From positions 79,431 through 143,430 of the forward strand of contig CAVYRN010000008.1 of the NCBI GenBank assembly GCA_963771015.1: DNA of 64,000 nt. Direction: 5' to 3'. The notes beneath the pieces were generated by a model. The model was given only the letters and a program-made list of their open reading frames with translations, had not been told where the DNA came from and ran no database searches. Origin of the DNA: CAVSJJ01 sp963771015 (GTDB lineage: Bacteria; Actinomycetota; Actinomycetes; Actinomycetales; Dermatophilaceae). A program made the position numbers and the translations under genes. Shown here in pieces: positions 8,802 through 19,238 of this stretch; positions within the stretch are counted from its first letter, which is position 1, and every line of letters starts with the position of its first letter.

Positions 8802-9491
8802 TCAGGTCGCCGCGGCGGCCCGGACGACCTCGAGGACGGCCTCGACACTCTCCTCGAACGTCAGGTCCGAGGTGTCGACGGTGACGACACCGTCGGCGGC
8901 CGTGGTGAACTGCGAGACGGTCGAGTCGTCGCGGTCGCGGCGCACCACCTGGTCGCGCGTCGCCGCGACGGCCTCGGCGTCGGCGGTGCCATGCACCTCG
9001 GTGGACCGGCGCCGCAGCCGGGCCTCCTCGCTGGCCGTGAGGAGGACCCGCACCCGCGCATCGGGGGCGACGACCGTGGTGATGTCCCGGCCCTCGGCGA
9101 CCACTCCCCCGGTCCGGGCGGCGATGTCGTCGATGAGGGCCCGCTGCCGTCGGCGCAGCTCCGCCCGGACCTCGAGGTTCGTCGCCACGACCGACACCTG
9201 GGTCGACACCCGCGTGGTCCTGATGTCCGCATCGACGTTCACGGCGCCGACGGTGACGTGGGGGTCCGCTGGGTCGGTGCCCATCTCGAGAGGCAGGTCG
9301 ACTGCGGCTCGGGCCACCGCGGCCTCGTCGGTCAGCACCACGCCCTCCTGAAGACACCACCAGGTGAGGGCTCGGTACATCGCGCCGGTGTCGAGGTAGC
9401 CGACGCCGAGCCGCGTCGCGACGGCCCTGGACACGCTGGACTTGCCCGAGCCCGACGGGCCGTCGATGGCGATGGTGAGCGGCGTCGGCAC
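8802..9491 (-). CDS. cmk: Cytidylate kinase
   Basis: This 229-residue enzyme phosphorylates CMP and dCMP using ATP. The P-loop is IDGPSGSGKSSVSRA at residues 9-23. LGVGYLDTGAMYRALTWW forms the CMP-binding region, and EGRDITTVVAPDA and the RLRRRS segment provide other substrate contacts. Length matches the family. It lies 40 bases downstream of tyrA and 97 bases upstream of the der start, so the three are probably one transcript. Confidence 0.96.
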   Translation of the reverse strand: MPTPLTIAIDGPSGSGKSSVSRAVATRLGVGYLDTGAMYRALTWWCLQEGVVLTDEAAVARAAVDLPLEMGTDPADPHVTVGAVNVDADIRTTRVSTQVSVVATNLEVRAELRRRQRALIDDIAARTGGVVAEGRDITTVVAPDARVRVLLTASEEARLRRRSTEVHGTADAEAVAATRDQVVRRDRDDSTVSQFTTAADGVVTVDTSDLTFEESVEAVLEVVRAAAAT

Positions 9492-9531
9492 GATCTGGGT
9501 TCTCCTGGTCGGTCGGTGGGTCGGTCGTGGG

Positions 9532-10641
9532 TCAGCCGTGCAGCCGCCAGCCGCGCTGTTCCAGCGCGGTGGCCAGGGTCGGGGCGAAGGCGGGCAGTAC
9601 GTCGATCTCGGCCAGCCCGAAGGGCTGTCCTAGGCCATGGTCGATCCGGAACTCCTCGATGTTGACGCCCTCGTCGCCGATGTGCTTGAACAGCCGACCC
9701 AGCTGTCCGGGCTCGTCCGGGATGAGGACCCGGACAGTCGTGTATGCCGTGGGCCCCGCCCCGTGCTTGCCCGGGATCCTGGCGTGACCCGCGTTGCCCG
9801 CCGCGATGACGTGGGCCACGGTGACCCGAGCGCCCGGGGCGTCGGTGCCGGGTCCGTCGGTGAACTCGTCCAGGGCGCCGATCAGGCCGTCGAGCTCGGC
9901 GGCGAGCTCGCTGAGCACCGCGCGGACCGCTGGGGCGTTGCCGGTGAGGATCTGGGTCCACAGCTGGGGCTCGCTGGCGGCGATCCGGGTGACGTCCCGC
10001 AGGCCCTGGCCGGCCAGGGCCACCGCGCTGTCCGGAAGCTCGGTGAGCCGGGCCGCCACCAGGCTCGCGGCGATCTGAGGAACGTGCGACACCACGGCGA
10101 CCGCCGCGTCGTGGCTCTCCGGCGCGAGCCGGGTGGTCACCGATCCCACTCGGCGAGCCACCTCGTCGAGCAGCTTCACGGCCTCGGGAGCGGTCTCGTC
10201 GGTGGGCGTGAGCACCCAGGCCCGCCCGTCGAAGAGGTCGAACCGGGCCGAGATGGCACCCGAGCGCTCTCGGCCGGCCATCGGGTGGGACCCGCAGTAC
10301 CGGGACAGGTCGGCGTCGGCGGCGCGCAGGGCGTCGAGAATGGCTCCCTTGACCGAGGCGACGTCGGTGACCGCCGCGTCCGGCCACCGGCGCAGCGCGG
10401 ACAGCACCGCGTCCGCGACGACATCCGGGGGCGTGGCGACGACAACGAGGTCCGGCGCGACGGCGTCCTCCGGCCCGGGAAGGGTCCCCGCGCCGAGGTC
10501 ACGGGCGAGCGCCACCGCCGTCGGCGAGAGGTCCTCGAGCGTCACGGCCACGTCCCGGCGGCTCAGAGCGATGCCGAGGCTGGTCCCGATGAGCCCGGTG
10601 CCGACGATGTGCACCCGACGCAGCAGCCGGGCCCCGGTCAC
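9532..10641 (-). CDS. tyrA: Prephenate dehydrogenase with C-terminal ACT domain
   Basis: This 369-residue protein converts prephenate to 4-hydroxyphenylpyruvate in tyrosine synthesis. The N-terminal Rossmann motif is VHIVGTGLIGTSLGIALS. CGSHPMAGRERSG carries the catalytic region His. A C-terminal ACT domain (TVRVLIPDEPGQLGRLFKHI, GVNIEEFRIDHG) suggests feedback control by an aromatic amino acid. The GTG at 10641 overlaps the rluB stop as GTGA, which supports this start over an in-frame ATG further upstream. Its presence between rluB and cmk is common in Micrococcales. Confidence 0.93.
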   Translation of the reverse strand: MTGARLLRRVHIVGTGLIGTSLGIALSRRDVAVTLEDLSPTAVALARDLGAGTLPGPEDAVAPDLVVVATPPDVVADAVLSALRRWPDAAVTDVASVKGAILDALRAADADLSRYCGSHPMAGRERSGAISARFDLFDGRAWVLTPTDETAPEAVKLLDEVARRVGSVTTRLAPESHDAAVAVVSHVPQIAASLVAARLTELPDSAVALAGQGLRDVTRIAASEPQLWTQILTGNAPAVRAVLSELAAELDGLIGALDEFTDGPGTDAPGARVTVAHVIAAGNAGHARIPGKHGAGPTAYTTVRVLIPDEPGQLGRLFKHIGDEGVNIEEFRIDHGLGQPFGLAEIDVLPAFAPTLATALEQRGWRLHG

Positions 10642-11393
10642 AGCCCCGCCTCGGCGTACAGGGCACCCACCTCGTCCCTCGTCAGGACGCGCCACCGGCC
10701 GGGCTTGGTGCTGCCCAGCATGATGGGGCCGACCTGGGTGCGGACCAGCGAGAGCACGGGATGCCCCACCTCGGCCAGCAGCCGGCGGACGATGTGCTTG
10801 CGGCCCTCATGGAGGACGACCTCGACGAGAGCCTTCCCGGGACGGGAGTCGACGATCTTGAACGAGTCGACCTTCACCGGTCCGTCCTCGAGCTCGACGC
10901 CCTCACGCAGGCGACGGCCGAGGTTGCGTGGAACCGGCCCCGGCACCTCGGCGAGGTAGGTCTTGGCGACGCCGTAGCGCGGGTGCTGAAGTCGGTGGGC
11001 CAACGCCCCGTCGTTCGTCAGCAGGAGCAGCCCCTCGGTGTCGGCGTCGAGTCGGCCGACGTGGAACAGTCGCTCCTTTCGCCCATGGAGGAAGTCGCCG
11101 ACGTCGGTACGACCGAGGTCGTCGCTCATCGACGTGACGACGCCCAGGGGCTTGTTGAAGGCGAGGTAGACGCGCGACTCGTCGAGCTGGACCCGCACGC
11201 CGTCGACGTGCACGGTCCGGGTGGGCTCGATCCGCACGCCGAGCTCGGTGACGATCTGCCCGTCGACCTCGACCCGGCCCTCGGTGATGAGCCGCTCGCA
11301 CACCCGTCTGGAGCCCACCCCTGCGCTGGCCAGGAGCTTCTGCAGGCGGACACCCTCGGGGTCGTGCACGTCGCCCTCCCGTCGCCCGCTCAT
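10638..11393 (-). CDS. rluB: rRNA large-subunit pseudouridine synthase B type
   Basis: This 251-residue protein has an N-terminal S4 RNA-binding domain (VRLQKLLASAGVGSRRVCER, GRVEVDGQIV) followed by the RsuA/RluB catalytic domain. The catalytic Asp lies in VGRLDADTEGLLLLTNDG, and LAHRLQHPRYGVAKTYL and GRKHIVRRL are conserved. The family converts a specific uridine of 23S rRNA helix 89 to pseudouridine. The ATG at 11393 overlaps the scpB stop as ATGA, and the 3' end overlaps tyrA. The scpA-scpB-rluB order is conserved widely. Confidence 0.94.
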   Translation of the reverse strand: MSGRREGDVHDPEGVRLQKLLASAGVGSRRVCERLITEGRVEVDGQIVTELGVRIEPTRTVHVDGVRVQLDESRVYLAFNKPLGVVTSMSDDLGRTDVGDFLHGRKERLFHVGRLDADTEGLLLLTNDGALAHRLQHPRYGVAKTYLAEVPGPVPRNLGRRLREGVELEDGPVKVDSFKIVDSRPGKALVEVVLHEGRKHIVRRLLAEVGHPVLSLVRTQVGPIMLGSTKPGRWRVLTRDEVGALYAEAGL

Positions 11394-12049
11394 CCGCGCC
11401 CCCTCTCCTCGATCTCGTCCAGGACGTCGACCTCCGGCAGGTAGGGCGCCAGCGCCGGCAGCTCGTCCAGCGAGGTCAGCCCCAGCCGCTCCAGGAAGTA
11501 GCGCGTCGTACCGAACAGGATGGCCGAGGAGTCCTCGTCGTGGCCCACCTCGGTGATGAGCCCACGGTTGAGCAGGGTACGGATGACGCCGTCGACGTTG
11601 ACCCCTCGGACGGCGGAGACGCGGGACCGGGAGACGGGCTGCCGGTAGGCGATGACGGCGAGCGTCTCCAGGGATGCCTGGGTGAGCCGAGCCCGCTGCC
11701 CCTCGAGGAGGAAGCGTTCCACCACGGGCGCGTACTCGTGCCGGCTGTAGACCCGCCACCCCTCCCCCACCCGACGCACGGTGAAGCCGCGGTGGTCCGC
11801 GGCATACTCGGTCTCCAGCGCGTCGAGGGCCCGCTCGACATCACCGACGGTCACCTCGAGAGCGGTCGCCAGCGCTACGGCGCTCACCGGCTCGTCGACC
11901 ACCATGAGCACCGCCTCGATGGCGCCACGAAGCCCTCCGGGCAACGCCGCGACGTCCACCTGCTCCACCGTCCCGGGTCCGCTCTCGCTCCGCTCGCGCA
12001 GCGCGCCGTCCTCGGCCCATGCTGCCGTGTCGGTTGCGTCGTTGCTCAT
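11390..12049 (-). CDS. scpB: Segregation and condensation protein B
   Basis: This 219-residue kleisin-associated protein joins ScpA and SMC to compact and segregate the chromosome. Two winged-helix domains are visible: LRGAIEAVLMVVDEPVSAVALA and RLTQASLETLAVIAYRQPVSRSRV, the latter followed by the family hallmark RGVNVDGVIRTLLNRGLI. FGTTRYFLERLGL closes the core. A disordered N-terminus precedes it. The ATG at 12049 overlaps the scpA stop as ATGA, and its stop overlaps the rluB start in the same way. Confidence 0.95.
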   Translation of the reverse strand: MSNDATDTAAWAEDGALRERSESGPGTVEQVDVAALPGGLRGAIEAVLMVVDEPVSAVALATALEVTVGDVERALDALETEYAADHRGFTVRRVGEGWRVYSRHEYAPVVERFLLEGQRARLTQASLETLAVIAYRQPVSRSRVSAVRGVNVDGVIRTLLNRGLITEVGHDEDSSAILFGTTRYFLERLGLTSLDELPALAPYLPEVDVLDEIEERGRG

Positions 12050-13044
12050 CCGTCCTGCTCCTCGGTGGTCGTGGTCGCCGTGGCCGGGCCGGGCGGCTGG
12101 TCGTCGGTCCCGGAGGCGTTGCGGACGCCCTCCTCGTCGAACTCCCCGTCGACCTCGATGTCGCCCTCCTCCGGCCCCGTCCATCGGATCGTCAGCTCGC
12201 CCAGCGCCTCGACCTGCTCGAAGATGACGGCCCCGTCGCGGAACAGCTCGAGGAGGGCGAGGAACCGGGCGACGATGATCAGGGTGGTATCGGCGTCCGC
12301 GACGAGTGCCCGGAACGACAGCGCCCGCTCGCGTCGCAGGCGGCCCCCGATGAGCGCCGCCTGTTCGCGGACGCTCACCGCCGAGGCATGGAGGTGGTCC
12401 AGGCCGACGGTGGCCGGCGGTCTGGGGGTGAGGGCTCGGGCCGCGATCAACGCGATCTGCTCGGGCGTCACCCCCATGATGAGCTCGGGCAGCAGCGCGG
12501 CGAGCTGGGGCTCGAGGCCGGCCGACCGGGGCGCCATCCGCCCCGCGGTCTCCATGCGCTCGGCGAAGGTCGCCGCAATGTCCTTGAAGGCCCGGTACTG
12601 GAGCAGCCGCGCGAAGAGCAGGTCACGGGCCTCGATGAGGGCGAGGTCGTCCTCATCCTCGGGGCCCAGCTGGGGCAGCAGCCGTGACGCCTTGAGGTCC
12701 AGGAGGGTCGCGGCGACGAGCAGGAACTCCGAGGCTTGGGACAGGTCCCAGCCGTCAGCCTTGGCCCGTTCCGTCTTGATGTGGGCGATGAACTCGTCGG
12801 TGACGCTGGCGAGCGAGATCTCGGTGATGTCGAGCTTGTGCTTGGAGATGAGTCCGAGGAGCAGGTCGAAGGGTCCGGAGAAGACGTCGAGGTGGACCTC
12901 GAACGCCGTCGCCGGCGCTCGACGGGCCAGGACTCCGCCCGGCGCCTGGGGTGTGCCCTCAGTGGCGTCGAGCAACGCGCCGCCGCCCTCCTCGGGCACG
13001 GCGGCGACCGCACCGGCCACCGCCTCGGGCCGTGCCTCGGACAT
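12046..13044 (-). CDS. scpA: Segregation and condensation protein A
   Basis: This is the 332-residue kleisin subunit of the SMC-ScpAB complex. After a disordered stretch of about 45 residues the conserved N-terminal kleisin helix region begins (FEVHLDVFSGPFDLLLGLIS, KLDITEISLASVTDEFIAHI). FLLVAATLLDLKASRLLPQ follows. The C-terminal winged helix (FLALLELFRDGAVIFEQVEAF-like segment, about residues 255-285) would bind the SMC head. An acidic tail ends the protein. It starts five bases after parA ends, so segregation genes are grouped. Confidence 0.95.
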   Translation of the reverse strand: MSEARPEAVAGAVAAVPEEGGGALLDATEGTPQAPGGVLARRAPATAFEVHLDVFSGPFDLLLGLISKHKLDITEISLASVTDEFIAHIKTERAKADGWDLSQASEFLLVAATLLDLKASRLLPQLGPEDEDDLALIEARDLLFARLLQYRAFKDIAATFAERMETAGRMAPRSAGLEPQLAALLPELIMGVTPEQIALIAARALTPRPPATVGLDHLHASAVSVREQAALIGGRLRRERALSFRALVADADTTLIIVARFLALLELFRDGAVIFEQVEALGELTIRWTGPEEGDIEVDGEFDEEGVRNASGTDDQPPGPATATTTTEEQDG

Positions 13045-13049
13045 GGTTG

Positions 13050-13973
13050 TCAGGCCGCTTCGCCGCGAGCGATGAGCTCGCGCGCGAGCTGGCGGTAGGC
13101 CTCGGCGCCCTTGTGTGTCGTGTCGTACGTCGTGATCGGCTCGGCGGCCAGGCTGGCGTCGGGGAACTTCACGGTCCGGCTGATGACCGTGTGGAAGACC
13201 TGGTCACCGAAGTGCTCGACGACGCTTGCGACGACCTCCCGCGAGTGCAGCGTCCGGCCGTCGTACATCGTCGCGAGGATGCCGTCGACCTGCAGCCGCG
13301 GGTTGAGCCGGTCGGTGATCTTCTCGATCGTGTCGACGAGGAGCGCGACGCCGCGCATGGCGAAGAACTCACACTCCAGCGGGATGAGGACTCCGTGCGC
13401 GGCGGTGAGGGCGTTGACGGTGAGCAGGCCGAGCGAGGGCTGACAGTCGATGAGGACGACGTCGTAGTCGTCCAGGACCGGGCGAAGCACCCGGGACAGG
13501 GCCTGTTCCCGGGCGACCTCGCCGACCAGCTGGACCTCGGCGGCGGACAGGTCGATGTTGGCCGGGAGGACGTCGAGACCGGAGATCTTGGTCTGCTGGA
13601 TGATGTCGTGGACATCGTGGCCGCGCTCGAGCAGCAGGTTGTAGATCGTCACGTCGAACTCGTGGGTGGGCAGGCCCAGGCCGACGGACAGGGCTCCCTG
13701 GGGGTCGAAGTCGACGAGCAGGACCCGTCGCCCGTACTCGGCCAGGGCGGCCCCGAGGTTGATGGTCGTCGTGGTCTTGCCCACGCCGCCCTTCTGGTTG
13801 CACATGGCGATGACCCGGGCCGGGCCGTGCCCGGCGAGCGGGGCGGGCGCCGGGAAGTCCGGCATCGGGCGCCCGGTGGGCCCGAGGACGCCTGTTGTCG
13901 CAGCAGCACCCACGGGCAGGCCTGCAACGACGGCCGGGCCCTCGCGCCTGGACGGGGTGGCCTGCGAATCCAT
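13050..13973 (-). CDS. parA: ParA-family chromosome-partitioning ATPase
   Basis: This 307-residue Walker-type ATPase has a deviant Walker A with the signature lysine, KGGVGKTTTTINLGAALA, near residues 64-80. DFDPQGALSVGLG and VVLIDCQPSLGLLTVNAL are the A' and Walker B motifs. A disordered N-terminal extension of about 50 residues precedes it. No parB gene or parS site was noticed nearby, so this is the scpA-linked ParA paralogue (Rv1708-like) rather than the origin-proximal Soj. It probably positions chromosomal or other cargo by ATP-dependent nucleoid binding. Confidence 0.9.
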   Translation of the reverse strand: MDSQATPSRREGPAVVAGLPVGAAATTGVLGPTGRPMPDFPAPAPLAGHGPARVIAMCNQKGGVGKTTTTINLGAALAEYGRRVLLVDFDPQGALSVGLGLPTHEFDVTIYNLLLERGHDVHDIIQQTKISGLDVLPANIDLSAAEVQLVGEVAREQALSRVLRPVLDDYDVVLIDCQPSLGLLTVNALTAAHGVLIPLECEFFAMRGVALLVDTIEKITDRLNPRLQVDGILATMYDGRTLHSREVVASVVEHFGDQVFHTVISRTVKFPDASLAAEPITTYDTTHKGAEAYRQLARELIARGEAA

Positions 13974-15039
13974 GTCTCTCCCGGTCCGTTCAGGTGCGGT
14001 CAGCCTCGCGCTGATCGGGTCCGACCTTATCAGCGGAGGCGCGTCGCTTCAGCGGGCACGCGGGTGGGTCTGGGCATAGACCTCGCGGAGCTGTTGGACC
14101 GTCACCATCGTGTAGATCTGGGTCGTCGTCACCGACGCGTGGCCGAGCAGCTCCTGGACCACGCGGACGTCGGCGCCACCCTCGAGCAGATGGGTTGCGA
14201 AGGAGTGCCGCAGCGTGTGCGGGGACAGGTGGCCGGGCAGCTGAGCGCGTTCCGCGCAGGCACGCAGGATCGCCCAGGCGCTCTGTCGCGAGAGGCGCCG
14301 GCCGTGCTGGTTGAGGAAGACCGCGGGCGTCCCGCGCCCGCCGGAGGCCAGGTTCGGACGACCCCGGACGAGGTAGCCGTCCAGGGCCCGAGCGGCATAC
14401 GAGCCGAGGGGCACGATGCGCTCCTTGCCACCCTTGCCGAACAGGCGGACGACCCGCTGCTCGGTGTCGATGTCGTCGATGTCGAGCCCGGTCGCCTCCG
14501 AGATCCGCGCGCCGGTTCCATAGAGCATCTCCAGGAGCGCCCGGTCCCGCAGCGACGTCGCGGTGTCGCCCACCGAGGCCGCCTCGAGCAGCCGCTCGAC
14601 CTCGGCGATGCCGATCGCCTTCGGTAGCCGCGCGGGAGGCTTGGGCGGGCCGACCGCCCGGGCGGGGTCGGCCGCGACCTCCCCCTCGAGAGCGAGGAAG
14701 CGGTGCAGGCCGCGGACCGCGACGAGGGTGCGCGCCGCCGACGACGCCGCGAGGGGCGGATGGTCGGCGTCCCCCTCACGAAGCCGGGCGAGGAACTCGC
14801 TGACCTGTGCCTCGGTCACCTGGGCGGGCTGGTCCACCCCGACCGAAGCCAGGTATGCCGTGTACCGGACGAGGTCGCGACGATAGGCCCGCAGCGTGTG
14901 CGTGGACGCGCCGCGCTCGACGTCGAGATGGGTCAGCCAGGTCGAGACGGCCCGCTCCACCGCGGTGGGGCGGGCCGGCTCGGGCGTGGTCGGGTCGCTC
15001 AGCGCGCGCTCCGACGGACGAGCATGGCCCGGCTCGACG

Positions 15040-16155
<1,116 letters not shown>

Positions 16156-16297
16156 GAATATCACCCTTCGGCTAGACCATCGTGGTGGCCACGCTGCCAC
16201 CGCCGGCGCCCTTCCGAGCGCGGTGTGAGTCTAGCCCCGCCACCTGCCCTCCCCGGAGGCAGCGCCGACCCCCGCTGCGTGGTGCCGGCGGCCCCGC

Positions 16298-17668
16298 TCA
16301 GCGGGTGACGACGCGTGGCCTGAGGTCGTCGGCGGGCGGCTGCCACGAGCCGGGGTCGGCGTCGACCTGCTCGCCGGTGCGGATGTCCTTGACCTGGTCG
16401 CCCGTCGCGTCGGCCCCCGGGAACCAGACGTACGGGATGCCCAGCCGGTCGGCATACCGGATCTGCTTGCCGAACTTGGCGGCGGAGGGCGCGACCTCAC
16501 ACGGGATGCCGCGCGCCCGCAGGGCGCCCGCCACCGCGGTGGAGGCGGCACGGGACTCCTCGGCACCCACCGCGACGAGGACGCACGACGGGGTCGACCG
16601 GTCCGCGCGCAGGCCGCGCTTGGCGACGAGGAGGTGGACGAGCCGGGTGAGCCCGATCGAGATGCCGACGCCCGGGTACGTCGTCCTGCCGTCGGACGCC
16701 AGGGAGTCGTAGCGGCCTCCGGAACACACCGAGCCCCAGTCCTCGTCGCCGACGAGCTGGGTCTCGTAGACCGTTCCGGTGTAGTAGTCCAGGCCGCGCG
16801 CGACCCGCAGGTCGGCGACGAGGGCGCCGGGGGCCTGTGCCATCCCGGTCCGCAGGACGGCCGCAAGGGACTCCAGACCCTCCTCGAGAGTCGGGTGGCT
16901 CACCCCGAGCGCTCGGACCTGCTCGACGAAGGAGAGATCGTCGGAGCGGATCTCGGCGAGGGCGAGGCACTGCCGCGCCTGCTCCTCGCTGGCGCCCGCC
17001 TCGATGAGCATCTCGGCGACCGGACCCGGACCGACCTTGTCGAGCTTGTCGACGATGCGCAGGGTGCCGGCAACGTCCTCGAGCCCGATGCCGAGGTAGA
17101 AGCCCTCCGGGATCTTGCGGTTGTTGACCTGGATTCTGAACGCCCCGACCGGCATCCTCGCGAAGGCCTCGGCGATGACGAGGGGCATCTCCGCCTCGAA
17201 GTGGGGGGCGAGCTCGCCCACGTCGACGACATCGATGTCGGCCTGGGTGAACTCCCGGAACCGGCCCTCCTGCGGCCGCTCCCCGCGCCAGACCTTCTGG
17301 ATCTGGTAGCGACGGAAGGGGAAGCTGAGCCGCCCGGCGTTCTCGAGGACGTACCGGGCGAAGGGGACGGTGAGGTCGAAGTGGAGGCCGAGCCGGGCCT
17401 CTCCCCCACCCTCGTCGTCGCGCCCGGCGAGCCGCGAGACAGCATAGATCTCCTTGTCGGCGTCGCCACCCTTGCCCAGGAGTCGCTCGACCGGTTCGAC
17501 CGCACGGGTCTCGAGGGGGGCGAAGCCGTGCAGCTCGAAGGTCTCCCGGACGATGTCGAGGAGCTGGTTCTCGAGAATCCGCTCGGCCGGCAGCAGCTCG
17601 GGGAAGCCGGAGATGGGACGGACCTTGGCCGCCTTGGGCTGGCTCTGTGCCGGGGTCGGGTCGCTCAC
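16298..17668 (-). CDS. hisS: Histidine-tRNA ligase
   Basis: This is a 456-residue class II aminoacyl-tRNA synthetase. Motif 2 is seen in FRRYQIQKVWRGERPQEGRFREFTQ. The histidine-specific loop is VARGLDYYTGTVYE, and motif 3 is GGRYDSLASDGRTTYPGVGISIGLTRL. A C-terminal anticodon-binding domain follows (LVAVGAEESRAASTAVAGAL). The N-terminus PISGFPELLPAERI is that of the longer actinobacterial form. The ATG overlaps the stop of the upstream hydrolase as ATGA, matching the Rv2580c-Rv2581c pair. Confidence 0.95.
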   Translation of the reverse strand: MSDPTPAQSQPKAAKVRPISGFPELLPAERILENQLLDIVRETFELHGFAPLETRAVEPVERLLGKGGDADKEIYAVSRLAGRDDEGGGEARLGLHFDLTVPFARYVLENAGRLSFPFRRYQIQKVWRGERPQEGRFREFTQADIDVVDVGELAPHFEAEMPLVIAEAFARMPVGAFRIQVNNRKIPEGFYLGIGLEDVAGTLRIVDKLDKVGPGPVAEMLIEAGASEEQARQCLALAEIRSDDLSFVEQVRALGVSHPTLEEGLESLAAVLRTGMAQAPGALVADLRVARGLDYYTGTVYETQLVGDEDWGSVCSGGRYDSLASDGRTTYPGVGISIGLTRLVHLLVAKRGLRADRSTPSCVLVAVGAEESRAASTAVAGALRARGIPCEVAPSAAKFGKQIRYADRLGIPYVWFPGADATGDQVKDIRTGEQVDADPGSWQPPADDLRPRVVTR

Positions 17669-18375
17669 GCGGTCAATCCTCGCAAATAGGGGTTGGTGCT
17701 CCGCTCGCGGCGCATCGTCGTCGCCGCGCCGTGCCCGGCGAGGACGAGGGTGGAGTCCGGCAGGGGCAGGACGACGTCACGCAGTGAGACCAGCATGGCG
17801 TCGTGGTCACCGCCCGGCAGGTCGGTCCGGCCGATGGACCCGGCGAAGAGGACGTCACCACTGACCAGGGTGCGGTCCAGGGCCTCCTCGCTGCGCACCC
17901 CGTCCGGGAGCTCGTCGAGGGCGAACATCACCGAGCCCTCGGTATGACCCGGCGCGTGGAGGACGTCGAGCTCGAGGCCGGCGACGCTCAGCCGCTGGTG
18001 ATCGGCGATCTCGACGATGTTGCTGGGCTCTGTCCAGGTGGCCTGCCGACCGAACTGCTGCTCGAGCATGGCGACCAGGCTGGGTTCGAGGGTCGCCACC
18101 GGGTCGTGGAGGCGGTAGCGGTCGTCGATGTGGATGTATGCCGCATGCTCGCCCCCGCAGACGGCCGTCACCGAGAACACATGGTCGAGGTGTCCGTGGG
18201 TCAGCAGGACCGCAGCCGGCCGCAGCCGGTGTTCACTGAGCACCTCGCGCAGCGTCTCCACGACCCCGATCCCGGGGTCGATGACGAGGCACTCCTCGCC
18301 CGCGGCGGGGGCGAGGACGTAGCAGTTCGTGTCGAAAGCAGCGGCCGGGAAGGCGATGGTCAGCACGGGGCCCAA
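17665..18375 (-). CDS. Metallo-beta-lactamase-fold hydrolase (glyoxalase II-like)
   Basis: This is a 236-residue MBL-fold enzyme. The metal ligands are plain: THGHLDHVF (H-x-H-x-D-H) near residue 60, the His in VLHAPGHTEGSVMF, the Asp in LVSGDVLFAGSIGRTD, and the closing LAGHGAATTM. It belongs to the hydroxyacylglutathione-hydrolase-like group, whose actinobacterial substrates are unclear. The listed start is TTG; a GTG at 18366 is an alternative. It is translationally coupled to hisS, as in mycobacteria, and divergent from the cyclophilin gene. Confidence 0.9.
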   Translation of the reverse strand: MGPVLTIAFPAAAFDTNCYVLAPAAGEECLVIDPGIGVVETLREVLSEHRLRPAAVLLTHGHLDHVFSVTAVCGGEHAAYIHIDDRYRLHDPVATLEPSLVAMLEQQFGRQATWTEPSNIVEIADHQRLSVAGLELDVLHAPGHTEGSVMFALDELPDGVRSEEALDRTLVSGDVLFAGSIGRTDLPGGDHDAMLVSLRDVVLPLPDSTLVLAGHGAATTMRRERSTNPYLRGLTA

Positions 18376-18446
18376 GCGTAGCCACCACCCGGGTGCCTAG
18401 ACTCATGCGCGGTTCCCTCGACGACTGAACGGGAAAGGCCCTTGCG

Positions 18447-19235
18447 TTGACCACGAAGAAGCAGGAACGCGCCCGCGCTCGCCGCCGCTACGAGAAGCGC
18501 CGGGCGGTCCTGGAGCGGCGCGCCGATCTCGACCAGCGCACGACTCGCCTGCTCCTCCTCATCGGCAGCGTCGTGGTGGTCGTCGCGCTGCTCGCCCTGC
18601 TTGGCTCGCGGTTCGCCCACACCGCACCCCAGCCGGTGCTCACCGCCGCCGGATGTGAACAGCCGCCGGCGCCGCTCGGGACGGCCGCCAAGCTGGACCT
18701 GCCGAACAAGAAGACCGCGGAGGGCAAGACCTTCACAGCCGACATCGCGACGAACTGCGGCACCATCACCGTCGAGCTGTACGGCACCAAGGCGCCTCAG
18801 GCCGTGGCCTCGTTCATCCAGCTCGCCGACACGGCCTACTGGAAGGACGCGCCGTGCCATCGGCTCACGACCGGACCGTCCCTCAAGGTCCTCCAGTGCG
18901 GCGACCCCACCGGCACCGGGTCGGGGACCCCCGGCTACGGCTTCGCCGTCGAGAACGCTCCCGCGGACGGGAAGTACCCGCGGGGCACCCTCGCCATGGC
19001 GCGGACCACTGACCCGAAGACGGGCAACGGTGGGCAGTTCTTCATCGTCTACGGCGACTCGACGCTTCCCGACAAGGACGGGTACACCATTTTCGGCAAG
19101 GTGACCGCTGGTTTGGATATTGTCGACAAGGTCGCCAAGGCCGGAGTGGCTGCAGGCGGCAGCTCGACCACCGACGGTGCCCCCGCGGCACCCATCAGCA
19201 TCCTTCGGGTTGCTGTCACCGAGAAGAAGGCGTGA
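18447..19235 (+). CDS. Membrane-anchored cyclophilin-type peptidyl-prolyl isomerase
   Basis: This is a 262-residue PPIase. A basic cytoplasmic start (KKQERARARRRYEKRRAVLE) precedes one transmembrane helix (LLLLIGSVVVVVALLALLGS, about residues 34-53). The cyclophilin domain lies outside. Its signatures include CGTITVELYGTKAPQAVASF, CHRLTTG, GTLAMARTTDPKTGNGGQFFI and YTIFGKVTAGLDIVD. The catalytic Arg of the usual FHR motif reads as CHRL here. It starts at TTG after GGGAAAGG. This is the ortholog of Rv2582 (PpiB type) and probably assists folding of secreted proteins. Confidence 0.92.
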   Translation: MTTKKQERARARRRYEKRRAVLERRADLDQRTTRLLLLIGSVVVVVALLALLGSRFAHTAPQPVLTAAGCEQPPAPLGTAAKLDLPNKKTAEGKTFTADIATNCGTITVELYGTKAPQAVASFIQLADTAYWKDAPCHRLTTGPSLKVLQCGDPTGTGSGTPGYGFAVENAPADGKYPRGTLAMARTTDPKTGNGGQFFIVYGDSTLPDKDGYTIFGKVTAGLDIVDKVAKAGVAAGGSSTTDGAPAAPISILRVAVTEKKA

Positions 19236-19238
19236 GCC

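Noticed and set aside
12951..14627. 558-codon plus-strand frame opposite scpA, parA and xerD
   Set aside because: It spans three real genes on the other strand and has shadow-frame composition.
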